From NCBI GenBank assembly GCA_015662325.1, contig DQUJ01000154.1, positions 1-6,900 on the forward strand: a stretch of DNA of 6,900 bases, written 5' to 3'. Positions 1 through 6,250 of the stretch are shown in pieces. Within the stretch, counting starts at the first letter, position 1. The number at the start of each line of letters is the position of its first letter. The notes beneath the pieces were generated by a model that saw only the letters and a list, made by a program, of their open reading frames with translations, did no database searches and was not told the origin of the DNA. This DNA is from Leucothrix mucor (GTDB lineage: Bacteria > Pseudomonadota > Gammaproteobacteria > Thiotrichales > Thiotrichaceae). The translations under genes were made by a program, and so were the position numbers.

Positions 1-58
1 CACTAATATATGCTAAGTCTTAGGTATCGCCTTGCGGCGAGCTAATGGGAAGCTTTTT
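1..58. repeat. Hairpin repeat, copy 1
   Basis: The inner stem is TCGCC at 27-31 with GGCGA at 36-40 around the loop TTGC. The outer stem is TTAG at 20-23 with CTAA at 42-45. A lone G at 41 is unpaired on the 3' arm, opposite GTA on the 5' arm. The upstream word GCTAAG and the downstream AGCTAATGGGAAGCTTT recur in diverged form in copy 2. A run of five T at 54-58 follows an AGCT/AGCT pairing, so a weak plus-strand terminator is an alternative reading. The left edge may lie outside the window. Confidence 0.6.
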
Positions 59-123
59 GTGATAGTCAGCAGTTGTTAGGTGTGTGTTTAAAGAACTAAG
101 GTACAAGTCTCAAATATCCCACC

Positions 124-186
124 CCAATACACGCTAAGTGCTAGTATCACCTTACCAGGCGAGCTAGTGGTAGCTTTGCGTTTTTA
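124..186. repeat. Hairpin repeat, copy 2
   Basis: This copy sits 120 bp after copy 1, measured between the CTAAG words at 14 and 134. The inner stem is TCACCT at 147-152 with AGGCGA at 157-162 and contains one A/C mismatch. The outer stem is CTAG at 141-144 with CTAG at 164-167. As in copy 1, a single G (163) is unpaired on the 3' arm and TA is unpaired on the 5' arm. The outer pairs differ from copy 1 but still pair. The alternative hairpin AGCTA/TAGCT at 162-175, followed by a T run near 181-185, competes with the main fold. Confidence 0.6.
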
Positions 187-231
187 GGGGGTATGAAGTC
201 TTGATTAGAGATCGCACAAGCCTTGTACACG

Positions 232-292
232 CTCACTAATACAGTAAGTATCGCCCTATCAGGCGAGCTCACCGCACATCGCTAGAAAAAAT
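232..292. repeat. Hairpin repeat, copy 3
   Basis: This copy lies 110 bp after copy 2. The inner stem is TCGCC at 251-255 with GGCGA at 262-266. The outer pairing is reduced to AG at 247-248 with CT at 268-269, and the unpaired G is at 267. It begins with CACTAATA, as the window start does, and ends with AGCTCAC, the 3' signature of copies 4 and 5. It is followed by GCACATCGC and then TAGAAAA, a tail that returns after copy 4. It therefore links the two subtypes of the family. Confidence 0.6.
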
Positions 293-295
293 TGG

Positions 296-313
296 CAAGC
301 TGAACTAAGCTTG
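296..313. repeat. Small perfect inverted repeat CAAGCT-N6-AGCTTG
   Basis: CAAGCT at 296-301 pairs exactly with AGCTTG at 308-313 around GAACTA. One G-T pair and one G-C pair extend the stem to eight. The word GGCAAGCT is also the 3' arm of copy 4, so this looks like a partial or rearranged member of the same family. It is not followed by a T run, so a terminator is unlikely. Confidence 0.45.
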
Positions 314-340
314 TCTAATATAATAGTAGTGAAGTTAACT

Positions 341-394
341 GTTAGATAATTGAGTTGTCGTTTCAAAAAAGACTGAAACGGCAAGCTCACTAAC
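341..394. repeat. Hairpin repeat, copy 4 (long stem)
   Basis: The main stem pairs 352-365 with 374-388 around an eight-base A-rich loop. It has one G-T pair and one unpaired G at 385 on the 3' arm, just before CTC. An outer stem GTTAG at 341-345 pairs with CTAAC at 390-394 beyond an internal loop. The 5' flank ATAATTGAGTT and the 3' flank AAGCTCACTAA are shared with copy 5, 81-82 bp further on. The stem core sequence is unrelated to that of copy 5, yet the fold is the same. Confidence 0.65.
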
Positions 395-432
395 TCACTG
401 CACATCGCCAGAAAAGACTTGTCGGTATAATT

Positions 433-470
433 GAGTTCACCATTTTTTGTGAAACAAAAATGGGAAGCTC
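433..470. repeat. Hairpin repeat, copy 5, abutting the fis stop codon
   Basis: The arm at 433-450 pairs with 454-470 around the loop GAA, with small bulges including a G at 467, the position kept in the other copies. The core contains T6 against A5. Read on the minus strand it begins one base after the fis stop codon at 472-474, so it forms the 3' end of the fis message. It lacks a clear U run on that strand, so it is only a weak candidate for an intrinsic terminator. It could also protect the mRNA end. Confidence 0.6.
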
Positions 471-471
471 A

Positions 472-741
472 CTAAATAATAGAGTGTCGCTTTAGCTTTG
501 AACGTAACGTCGCACGGTTAATTCCCAAAAAAGCAGCGGTGCGCGATTGGTTGCCATTGGTGTGGTTCATAATTGCTTCTAGCAAAGGGCGTTCTACTTC
601 ATCCATTACCTGACGGTAAAGGTAAGTAGGGTCTTGGTCGCCTAGCAAGTGCAGGTATTCTTTAACGGTTGTTGTGGTTGTTTCTGATAATGATTGACCA
701 GAAGGAGATGTAACGGGGAGTGTTGTCATTGGTTGATTCAT
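472..741 (-). CDS. fis: DNA-binding protein Fis (factor for inversion stimulation)
   Basis: Fis is a dimeric nucleoid protein that bends DNA and regulates rRNA, growth-phase and recombination functions. The protein has 89 residues against 98 in E. coli. Residues 40-89 align well with the family: LYRQVMDEVERPLLEAIM, then a helix-turn-helix at about 64-86 containing NQSRTAAFLGINRATLRSKL. The N-terminal arm before helix A is about nine residues shorter than in E. coli and is Ser/Thr-rich, with five Thr at 21-25. The start codon is two bases after the dusB stop, with AAGG about ten bases upstream inside the dusB end, so the two are very likely co-transcribed and translationally coupled. The stop codon lies inside a copy of the repeat word GCTCACTAA. 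Identification is secure; the short arm makes full recombination-enhancer activity uncertain (inference). Confidence 0.96.
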   Translation of the reverse strand: MNQPMTTLPVTSPSGQSLSETTTTTVKEYLHLLGDQDPTYLYRQVMDEVERPLLEAIMNHTNGNQSRTAAFLGINRATLRSKLKRHSII

Positions 742-743
742 AG

Positions 744-1790
744 CTAAGCAGCCTTTATCCTTTGCGTTGATATTATAGTTCCATGGTCATTTTGTTTTAC
801 CAACAATTCACTACTAATGTCATTTAAGATTTTTCTCAACATCTGTACTTGATCAGATGCAGATGAGATTGAAAAAATCTCTTTCTTAAATTGCTTTAGT
901 AAGTCTTTGTTATGACCTGTCAGATTGTATAAATACCAACCAATATGCTTTCGCGCAATGCGAACCCCCTGACCTGTGCCGTAGAAGCGATGAATGGCAC
1001 ATATATGATCTAATACCGTGTTTTTTTTCTCTTCGAGGGAAATAACAGTAGGGGAGCTTTCTCCTTCTAAACACGCATTTATTTCATGAAAAACCCAAGG
1101 TTGTCCTTGAGTAATTCGTCCTAACATAAGTCCGTCAACTCCCGTGTAATCTAGAATAAAGCGTGCTGATGCTGCATTTTTAATGTCGCCATTGGCAATG
1201 ACCGGTATGGATATGGCGTGTTTGACCTGCCGTATGGTTTCGTATTCTGCATATCCAGTATAGGCTTGTTCCCGTGTTCGGCCATGAATGGCAAGGCTTT
1301 TAATTCCCGCTTGTTCTGCGATTTTTGCTATTTCTATTACCTTACGGTGATTTGATGCCCATCCTGTACGGGTTTTAAGCGTAACAGGCACATCAACAGC
1401 GTCTACTACCGCATACAGTATTTTAGATATGAGTTGAGGGTCTTGCATTAGCGCAGAGCCTGCCGCTTTATTACAGACTTTTTTTGCGGGGCAACCCATA
1501 TTGATATCAATAATTTGTGCGCCATTACTAACGTTGTATAGTGCGGCTTGTGCCATGACCTGTGGATCTGTCCCTAATATTTGTACGGTACGCGGTTCTG
1601 CTTCGTTGTGTTGTAATAAACGCAATTGGGTTTTACGTGTTTTCATTAGGCGTGCATCGCTAGTTACCATTTCTGATGTGGTTAAACCAGCACCGTACTG
1701 CCTGCAAACATCACGATAGGGACGATCAGTTATGCCCACCATTGGCGATAACAGTAATTTGCTTTTAAGTTGATACGGACCGATTTTCAT
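744..1790 (-). CDS. dusB: tRNA-dihydrouridine synthase B
   Basis: This FMN enzyme uses NADPH to reduce specific uridines in the tRNA D-loop. The protein is 348 residues. MKIGPYQLKSKLLLSPMVGI matches the usual DusB start, so I chose the ATG at 1790. The frame stays open for 33 codons upstream, but that stretch overlaps the preceding gene and has no family character. The catalytic Cys is C100 in NMGCPAKKV. FMN and substrate motifs are KTRTGW at 139-144, HGRT at 169-172, ANGDI at 199-203 and GLMLGR at 220-225. A helical C-terminal tRNA-binding domain follows. The protein is some 25 residues longer than E. coli DusB (321), mostly as a C-terminal tail. The ribosome-binding site is weak. It lies 64 bp after the zinc-ribbon gene and two bases before fis. 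Confidence 0.95.
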   Translation of the reverse strand: MKIGPYQLKSKLLLSPMVGITDRPYRDVCRQYGAGLTTSEMVTSDARLMKTRKTQLRLLQHNEAEPRTVQILGTDPQVMAQAALYNVSNGAQIIDINMGCPAKKVCNKAAGSALMQDPQLISKILYAVVDAVDVPVTLKTRTGWASNHRKVIEIAKIAEQAGIKSLAIHGRTREQAYTGYAEYETIRQVKHAISIPVIANGDIKNAASARFILDYTGVDGLMLGRITQGQPWVFHEINACLEGESSPTVISLEEKKNTVLDHICAIHRFYGTGQGVRIARKHIGWYLYNLTGHNKDLLKQFKKEIFSISSASDQVQMLRKILNDISSELLVKQNDHGTIISTQRIKAA

Positions 1791-1854
1791 AATGAGAGCT
1801 TTGAATGAAATATAGAATGGATAAAGCGCTAAACAGAAACAATGGGTGAAGACG

Positions 1855-2547
1855 CTATAGAAATTTAAACTGAAAACGGGTGGCATCATTGCCGGGGTCG
1901 GTGATTTTCAATTTTAGATTAGTGGGTTTGTTAATCTGTAAGAGCATCTTGTTATTATAGTGTTCGAGGTATTCTTTTGGCTCGAAACGTCTTAGTGCAA
2001 TTAGTTTTGAATCGGCATCAGTCAAACGTACTTCTAAAATCGGGTAGGGTTGCGCATGTTCGGCATGGTTTTCGATCGAGGCAGATATAAGTAAAACATC
2101 GTCTTCGTTGGGATGAGCAAATACATTATTATTGAGCATCTCAATTTTTTCGGGAACATGTTCGGGGTTATTACTAAAAAAATGGCGGTTATTATAAAGA
2201 AGCTGAGCCACTAATAAAGAGGCTAGCGCAATGGCGATCAGTTTAAGCCATTTTTTATCAACTGTCTCTTCGGTGTTTTTTACAAAGTCTTTTAATGAAG
2301 GTTTGCTTATTTCAGGTTGACCCGCTTCATCTTTTTTTTCTAATAAAATACTCGATTTTTGAGATTTAGATGCAGGGGGCGCTATTTCCGTTTTTTCACC
2401 AAAAGGCGTGGACACTGTTGTGGAAAGAGAAGCCATTGCATCGAATACTTCATTACATTCTCCACAGCGAAGCTGTCCAGAGGCAACGGTCACCTCTCTC
2501 ATGGAAACTTCAAAGATGGCTTTGCAATGATCGCATTGTGTATACAT
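1855..2547 (-). CDS. Zinc-ribbon, single-pass membrane protein of the DUF3426 family
   Basis: The protein has 230 residues. An N-terminal zinc ribbon carries two CXXC pairs (C5/C8 and C28/C31) in the MJ0042-type pattern. A charged, low-complexity linker of about 60 residues follows, then a transmembrane helix at about 101-118 (LKLIAIALASLLVAQLLY), then a DUF3426 domain. The domain shows the typical run of N160, QPYP at 166-169, LEVRLTD at 171-177 and FEPKEYL at 188-194. The predicted topology is ribbon in the cytoplasm and DUF3426 domain in the periplasm. From family knowledge such proteins are often encoded between prmA and dusB in gammaproteobacteria; their molecular role is not established. 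The ATG at 2547 places the first CXXC at residue 5, as usual, but I see no clear Shine-Dalgarno. Its upstream region is interrupted by the 158-bp palindrome. Confidence 0.9.
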   Translation of the reverse strand: MYTQCDHCKAIFEVSMREVTVASGQLRCGECNEVFDAMASLSTTVSTPFGEKTEIAPPASKSQKSSILLEKKDEAGQPEISKPSLKDFVKNTEETVDKKWLKLIAIALASLLVAQLLYNNRHFFSNNPEHVPEKIEMLNNNVFAHPNEDDVLLISASIENHAEHAQPYPILEVRLTDADSKLIALRRFEPKEYLEHYNNKMLLQINKPTNLKLKITDPGNDATRFQFKFL

Positions 2548-2602
2548 GGATATTAAATTTACTGTTCAATAAGCTGTTGATTGTATTTGAAAAACATACA
2601 TA

Positions 2603-2760
2603 GAGACCTTTACACGAGAGTATGGCGAGAGTAAAAATCGCGTAATTTTTCCTGTTTTTCTTAAAAATGAGGATAATAGCAGGGCTATTGACCGATTTTT
2701 TATGGAAATCAGGGAGAATTTAAGCATTTTTAATCCGTCATACTTTCGTGTAAAGGTCTC
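2603..2760. mobile_element. 158-bp MITE-like element, imperfect palindrome over its full length
   Basis: The two ends are perfect 15-bp inverted repeats: GAGACCTTTACACGA at 2603-2617 and its complement at 2746-2760. Of the first 25 bases of each arm, 23 match. Weaker complementarity continues inward to a central stem of AATAGC at 2675-2680 and GCTATT at 2684-2689 around AGG. No reading frame in it looks like a transposase, so it would be non-autonomous. The flanks are CATA on the left and AATA on the right, possibly a decayed 4-bp target duplication. The terminal sequence recalls IS5-family ends (from memory, not checked). It starts 12 bp past the prmA stop codon. As RNA it would fold into one long stem-loop, so it may end or process the prmA message. 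A related end lies at 6825. Confidence 0.8.
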
Positions 2761-2772
2761 AATAATAACACG

Positions 2773-3654
2773 TTATTTTTTTGTCGCACTGACTCTTATC
2801 CAGCCATCAAGGACATTCACTTGAATATTATTAAATGATGTGGAATAGGTATTGATAATATCATCTTGTTGTTCTTCTAAAATGCCCGATAAAACAAGTG
2901 TACCCCCGTTAACAATAAGTGCATTAAGCGTAGGATAAAGCTCAACCAAAGGGCCACTCAGAATATTGGCAATGAGTAAATCAACAGGTGTAGCGGGGCA
3001 ATCTTCTGGTAAACAACGGCTGATTTTTTCAATGGCAATCGTGTTGCGTTGCATATTATCAAGCGTAGCGGTAATGGCTTGAGGATCAATATCGGTTGCT
3101 ACAACATGTTTTGCGCCCAGCTTAATTGCCGCAATAGCCAATACGCCACTGCCACAACCATAGTCGATAGCGATTAAACCGTTAGGAGGATTTTGATCCA
3201 ACCATTCCAAACATAAAGCGGTAGTCGGGTGTGTGCCTGTACCAAATGCAAGCCCGGGGTCGAGTAGAATTTTTACACTATCATCATCAGGGATTTCATA
3301 ACCGCTCGGGTAAATCCACAAATTATCGCCAAATTGCATAGGGTGAAAATTTTCCATCCATGCGCGTTCCCATATTTGATCTTCGAGTATTTCTGTCGCT
3401 ATATTACTAATATCCCACGTTTCTTTATTTGCATTTAATTGGGATACCAGTGGTTTAAGGTCGGCGTCTTCTTCAAATAACGCAGTAATAATGAGTTTAT
3501 CCCACAACGGTGCTTCGCCTGGGAGTGGCTCTAAAACGGGGTTGTCTTCGGCATCTTGAATCGTCACGGAAAGCACATTGTGCTCTTCCATGAGATCATT
3601 GATATTTTCTTGATGAGCCTTGTTCGTGCGGCAGATGAGTTGTTGCCAAGGCAT
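2773..3654 (-). CDS. prmA: Ribosomal protein L11 methyltransferase
   Basis: PrmA uses S-adenosylmethionine to methylate ribosomal protein L11 at several amino groups. The protein has 293 residues, the same length as the E. coli enzyme, and is collinear with it throughout. The N-terminal L11-recognition domain opens with MPWQQL and contains EPLPGEAPLW near residue 42. The linker carries WERAWMENFHPMQFG at 95-109. The catalytic domain holds LDPGLAFGTGTHPTT at 131-145, the SAM-binding glycine motif IDYGCGSGVLA at 163-173, the acidic strand DIDPQA at 188-193, and LIANILSGPL at 217-226. The start is supported by AGGA nine bases upstream. It follows accC after 70 bp. In other bacteria loss of PrmA has mild effects on growth. 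Confidence 0.97.
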   Translation of the reverse strand: MPWQQLICRTNKAHQENINDLMEEHNVLSVTIQDAEDNPVLEPLPGEAPLWDKLIITALFEEDADLKPLVSQLNANKETWDISNIATEILEDQIWERAWMENFHPMQFGDNLWIYPSGYEIPDDDSVKILLDPGLAFGTGTHPTTALCLEWLDQNPPNGLIAIDYGCGSGVLAIAAIKLGAKHVVATDIDPQAITATLDNMQRNTIAIEKISRCLPEDCPATPVDLLIANILSGPLVELYPTLNALIVNGGTLVLSGILEEQQDDIINTYSTSFNNIQVNVLDGWIRVSATKK

Positions 3655-3724
3655 TATTAATAGTCCTGTGTTCTTGTTATAGGGTCTTGTTTATCTATAT
3701 AAAAGTTCGTTGTAATGAAAAACA

Positions 3725-5065
3725 TTACAAGCCGAGTTTCTTCTCTAAATAATCAATCCCTGCACCACCTGCAATAAACGCGGTATCTTCCATAATGCGA
3801 CGTTGCAATGGAATGTTGGTTTTAATGCCTTCCACCACCATTTCAGATAATGCGCCTTCCATGCGTTTGATAGCTTCATTACGATCTTCTGCATGCACAA
3901 TCAGTTTACCGATCATCGAATCATAATGTGGCGGTACAGTGTAGCCACCATAAATATGTGAATCGACACGTACACCTAGGCCGCCAGGTAAGTGAAAACG
4001 GTTAACCGTACCAGGTGAGGGTGCAAAGGTATCAGGGTCTTCTGCATTGATACGGCATTCAATAGCGTGACCATTGGGCTTGATGCTACTTTGTTTGATC
4101 TTAAGTTTTTCGCCCGAAGCAATCAATAACTGTTGTTTGACTAAATCAACCCCCGTAATTTGTTCTGTAACAGGGTGTTCAACTTGCAAGCGGGTGTTCA
4201 TTTCAATAAAGTAAAACTCGCCGTTTTCATATAAAAATTCGAATGTTCCTGCGCCACGATAGCCAATATCAACACAAGCTTTGGCAACAGATTCACCTGT
4301 TTTTTTGCGCTGTTGAACCGTAATACCAGGAGCAGGGGCTTCTTCAACCACTTTTTGATTACGGCGTTGCATCGAACAATCACGTTCACATAAATGAATA
4401 GCATTGCCGTGGCTATCTGCAAGTACCTGAAATTCGATATGACGGGGTTTTTCGAGGAACTTTTCCATGAAAACCACATCATTATTAAAGGCAGCACCTG
4501 CTTCTGTTTTAGTTAAAATAATGGCTTCTAATAAATCAGACGCATCATAAACAACGCGCATACCACGTCCACCGCCACCGCCCGTTGCTTTGATGATAAT
4601 CGGGTAACCAATATCTTCTGCCATTTTTAAGCTGGCATCGGCATCATCAGGTACAGGTCCATCAGAACCAGGCACACAAGGAACGCCTGATGCATTCATG
4701 GCGTTCTTTGCTGAAATTTTATCACCCATGACACGGATGGTTTCAGCCGTTGGCCCAACAAAAATAAAGCCGCTGGACTCGACACGCTCTGCAAAGTCTG
4801 CATTTTCTGACAAAAAACCATATCCGGGATGAATCGCATCGGCATCAGTCACTTCTGCCGCACTAATAATCGCCGGTATATTTAGGTAGCTTTCCAAAGA
4901 GGAGGGCGGGCCAATGCAGACGGCTTCGTCTGCAATACGCACGTGTTTTAAATCGCGGTCTGCGGTGGAATGCACGGCAACTGTTTTAATGCCCATTTCG
5001 CGACACGCACGTAAAATTCGAAGTGCTATCTCGCCACGGTTGGCAATGAGTAATTTTTTAATCAT
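3725..5065 (-). CDS. accC: Acetyl-CoA carboxylase, biotin carboxylase subunit
   Basis: AccC carboxylates the biotin on AccB using ATP and bicarbonate, the first half-reaction of malonyl-CoA synthesis for fatty acids. The protein is 446 residues against 449 in E. coli, with the ATP-grasp fold in its usual order. Residues align at the same numbers as in E. coli: K116, K159, the glycine-rich lid [10 protein letters not shown] at 161-170, E201, H209, K238, metal ligands E276 and E288, N290, catalytic R292 and biotin-site R338. The N-terminal domain begins [17 protein letters not shown], typical of the family. A good AGGG ribosome-binding site precedes the ATG, which lies 13 bp after the accB stop, so AccB and AccC are probably made together. 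All catalytic residues are present and the gene looks fully functional. Confidence 0.98.
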   Translation of the reverse strand: MIKKLLIANRGEIALRILRACREMGIKTVAVHSTADRDLKHVRIADEAVCIGPPSSLESYLNIPAIISAAEVTDADAIHPGYGFLSENADFAERVESSGFIFVGPTAETIRVMGDKISAKNAMNASGVPCVPGSDGPVPDDADASLKMAEDIGYPIIIKATGGGGGRGMRVVYDASDLLEAIILTKTEAGAAFNNDVVFMEKFLEKPRHIEFQVLADSHGNAIHLCERDCSMQRRNQKVVEEAPAPGITVQQRKKTGESVAKACVDIGYRGAGTFEFLYENGEFYFIEMNTRLQVEHPVTEQITGVDLVKQQLLIASGEKLKIKQSSIKPNGHAIECRINAEDPDTFAPSPGTVNRFHLPGGLGVRVDSHIYGGYTVPPHYDSMIGKLIVHAEDRNEAIKRMEGALSEMVVEGIKTNIPLQRRIMEDTAFIAGGAGIDYLEKKLGL

Positions 5066-5078
5066 TTTTTTACCCTAA

Positions 5079-5522
5079 TTACTCAATAACGAAAAGAGGT
5101 TGACCAAATTCGACGGGTTGCTCGTTCTCAACCAGAATTTCTTTAATCGTACCCGTTTTATCAGATTCAATTTGATTGAGCATTTTCATCGCTTCGATAA
5201 TACATAAAGTATCGCCGATTGATATTTTTTGACCGACTTCAACGAAGACCTTCGATGTAGGTGAAGATGCGCTGTAATATGTACCCACCATCGGTGCATC
5301 AATGGTTTCACCCAAGGGAGCTTCAGCAACAGCTTCGGTTGCGGCTAATGGTGGTGCACCGGCTACTGGTGCAGCAATCGGTGGTGCGGCATAAATGGGA
5401 GCAGCTGGAGCCGGTGAGTTACGTGAGATGCGTACTGACTCTTCACCTTCAACAATTTCAAGTTCAGCAATATCACTGCTTTGTATCAACTCGATTAGTT
5501 TTTTAATTTTACGAACGTCCAT
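5079..5522 (-). CDS. accB: Acetyl-CoA carboxylase, biotin carboxyl carrier protein (BCCP)
   Basis: AccB carries the biotin that shuttles carboxyl groups from AccC to the carboxyltransferase AccAD. The protein has 147 residues, nine fewer than in E. coli. An N-terminal assembly region (1-35, [13 protein letters not shown]) is joined by a flexible Ala/Pro linker (about 36-72) to the biotinyl domain (about 73-147). Biotin would be attached to K113 in EAMKM. The domain keeps [13 protein letters not shown], including the protruding thumb of the bacterial type (about 82-90), and ends in the typical FVIE. The ATG at 5522 gives the standard N terminus; the ribosome-binding site GAGA is modest. It lies 55 bp after aroQ and 13 bp before accC. 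Because acc gene expression and biotinylation are growth-linked in other bacteria, coupling with AroQ and Fis in one cluster fits growth control (inference). Confidence 0.98.
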   Translation of the reverse strand: MDVRKIKKLIELIQSSDIAELEIVEGEESVRISRNSPAPAAPIYAAPPIAAPVAGAPPLAATEAVAEAPLGETIDAPMVGTYYSASSPTSKVFVEVGQKISIGDTLCIIEAMKMLNQIESDKTGTIKEILVENEQPVEFGQPLFVIE

Positions 5523-5577
5523 AAAGAGATTCTCTATTTAATTTTTAAGTGGCCAATCAATGTGGCTAATTAACGGG

Positions 5578-6015
5578 CTAATCAAGATGGCGAAAAGCCG
5601 CTTGTAAAGCAAGCTCATAGCCCTGCGCACCAAGACCAACGATAGTGCCGACTGCAATATCCGAAAAATACGAATGTTGGCGGAATGCTTCGCGTTGGTG
5701 TACGTTTGATAAGTGTATTTCAATAAAAGGTATTTGTGTTCCCAGTAATGCATCGCGAATGGCGATGCTGGTATGGGTATATGCAGCAGGATTAATCAGA
5801 ATAAAAGAAACCTTATCTTTGCCTGCTTGATGAACCTGATCGACCAGATCAGATTCGGAATTACTTTGAAAATGATTGAGCGTATGATTTTTGGCCTTTG
5901 CTTGCTTACTTAATCGGGATTCAATATCTGTTAACGTATCTGCGCCATATAAATCAGGCTCGCGTGTACCGAGTAGATTTAAATTAGGTCCATTTAATAA
6001 AAGAATTGTAGACAT
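5578..6015 (-). CDS. aroQ: 3-dehydroquinate dehydratase, type II
   Basis: AroQ converts 3-dehydroquinate to 3-dehydroshikimate in the shikimate pathway by the type II (anti-elimination) mechanism. The protein has 145 residues, normal for this dodecameric family and unrelated in sequence to type I AroD. Visible motifs are [17 protein letters not shown] at 8-24 with flexible-loop R18 and catalytic Y23, NPAAYTHTS at 75-83 with N75 and H81, and [14 protein letters not shown] at 99-112 with E99, H101 and R112. [19 protein letters not shown] follows at 115-133. The ATG at 6015 gives the canonical N terminus. It is the first gene of the minus-strand cluster, with a promoter-like pair about 30 bp upstream. 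In many gammaproteobacteria aroQ leads the accBC operon, as here. Confidence 0.97.
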   Translation of the reverse strand: MSTILLLNGPNLNLLGTREPDLYGADTLTDIESRLSKQAKAKNHTLNHFQSNSESDLVDQVHQAGKDKVSFILINPAAYTHTSIAIRDALLGTQIPFIEIHLSNVHQREAFRQHSYFSDIAVGTIVGLGAQGYELALQAAFRHLD

Positions 6016-6045
6016 TGATATATTTTTTGTCCGTTAGCCCGAATA

Positions 6046-6074
6046 ATTAAAGTGCTTTGTGAGTAAATGGGCAA
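6046..6074 (-). promoter_or_regulatory. Predicted sigma70-type promoter for aroQ-accB-accC-prmA
   Basis: On the minus strand TTGCCC (6074-6069) is followed by a 17-bp spacer and TTTAAT (6051-6046), giving four of six and five of six consensus matches. Transcription would begin near 6039, leaving a leader of about 24 bases before the aroQ ATG. Two palindromes, CTTGCAAG at 6085-6092 and GGCAAA/TTTGCC at 6070-6075/6093-6098, lie beside or over the -35 box and could bind a regulator. Confidence 0.55.
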
Positions 6075-6110
6075 ATCGTTTTTTCTTGCAAGTTTGCCGA
6101 AGTTCTCGTC

Positions 6111-6134
6111 AATACGCGTTAGTTTATGCGTATT
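6111..6134. promoter_or_regulatory. Inverted repeat AATACGC-N10-GCGTATT between the divergent promoters
   Basis: AATACGC at 6111-6117 is exactly complementary to GCGTATT at 6128-6134. The centres of the half-sites are 17 bp apart. It lies roughly midway between the -35 boxes of the two divergent promoters (6074 and 6185), a place suited to a shared regulator. No known regulator consensus is recognised, and a chance repeat of this length is possible. Confidence 0.3.
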
Positions 6135-6184
6135 TTACACCTGTGTTTGGGAGAAAGCTAGCGGCTTCTGCATTTAAAATACCA

Positions 6185-6213
6185 TTGAGGCGATGTAAAG
6201 TTAAACGTATAAT
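6185..6213 (+). promoter_or_regulatory. Predicted sigma70 promoter for the TerB-like gene
   Basis: TTGAGG at 6185-6190, a 17-bp spacer and a perfect TATAAT at 6208-6213 form a strong promoter. Transcription would start near 6220, about 30 bases before the ATG at 6251. Its position inside the open frame that extends upstream to 6059 argues that this upstream frame is not translated. Confidence 0.75.
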
Positions 6214-6237
6214 AAGCCTTATTAGTATTTATTATTT

Positions 6238-6241
6238 AAGG
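6238..6241 (+). promoter_or_regulatory. Ribosome-binding site that decides the TerB-like start
   Basis: AAGG lies nine bases before the ATG at 6251 and downstream of the predicted transcription start. No comparable site precedes the GTG at 6059, the most upstream in-frame start. Confidence 0.6.
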
Positions 6242-6250
6242 TATTTTACT

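Larger units (their letters stand above)
1..471. other. Gene-free region downstream of fis with a cluster of hairpin repeats
   Basis: I find no convincing coding sequence, tRNA or rRNA here on either strand. The stretch is instead filled by five diverged hairpin units, listed separately, with short linkers between them. Shared words include GCTCACTAA at 231-239, 385-393 and 467-475, GCACATCGC at 274-282 and 400-408, and ATAATTGAGTT at 346-356 and 427-437. In many gammaproteobacteria purH follows fis, but nothing resembling it is visible in these bases. The function of the region is unknown. Confidence 0.75.

Noticed and set aside
341..394. Integron attC site suggested by the GTTAGAT word (GTTRRRY pattern) and hairpins with an extrahelical base
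   Set aside because: In an attC site the AAC-type core comes first and the GTT-type core last. Here GTT is on the 5' arm and AAC on the 3' arm on both strands, the second core does not fit RYYYAAC, and no cassette genes lie between the hairpins.
433..470. Confident intrinsic terminator for fis
   Set aside because: The hairpin is well placed, but on the minus strand it is followed by AATTATACC with no U run, and the stem is mostly A-T.
1..471. CRISPR array
   Set aside because: The units are diverged, spaced at 110-126 and about 81 bp, and the spacers themselves share sequence. There are no identical repeats with uniform unique spacers.
1791..1889. 33-codon N-terminal extension of DusB
   Set aside because: It overlaps the end of the zinc-ribbon gene, is not DusB-like, and the conserved family start is the ATG at 1790.
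2580..2585. Promoter for the zinc-ribbon gene (TACAAT as -10 on the minus strand)
   Set aside because: No acceptable -35 hexamer lies 16-18 bp upstream, where the element end is found, and no extended -10 TG is present.
4198..4497. Open frames inside accC, accB and dusB on other frames
   Set aside because: They lie wholly within strongly conserved genes, have no family-like sequence, and are explained as shadow frames.
6059..6250. N-terminal extension of the TerB-like gene from a GTG at 6059
   Set aside because: The stretch has no family-like sequence and no ribosome-binding site. It contains a strong promoter (6185-6213), while the ATG at 6251 has AAGG at good spacing and begins with a normal membrane anchor.
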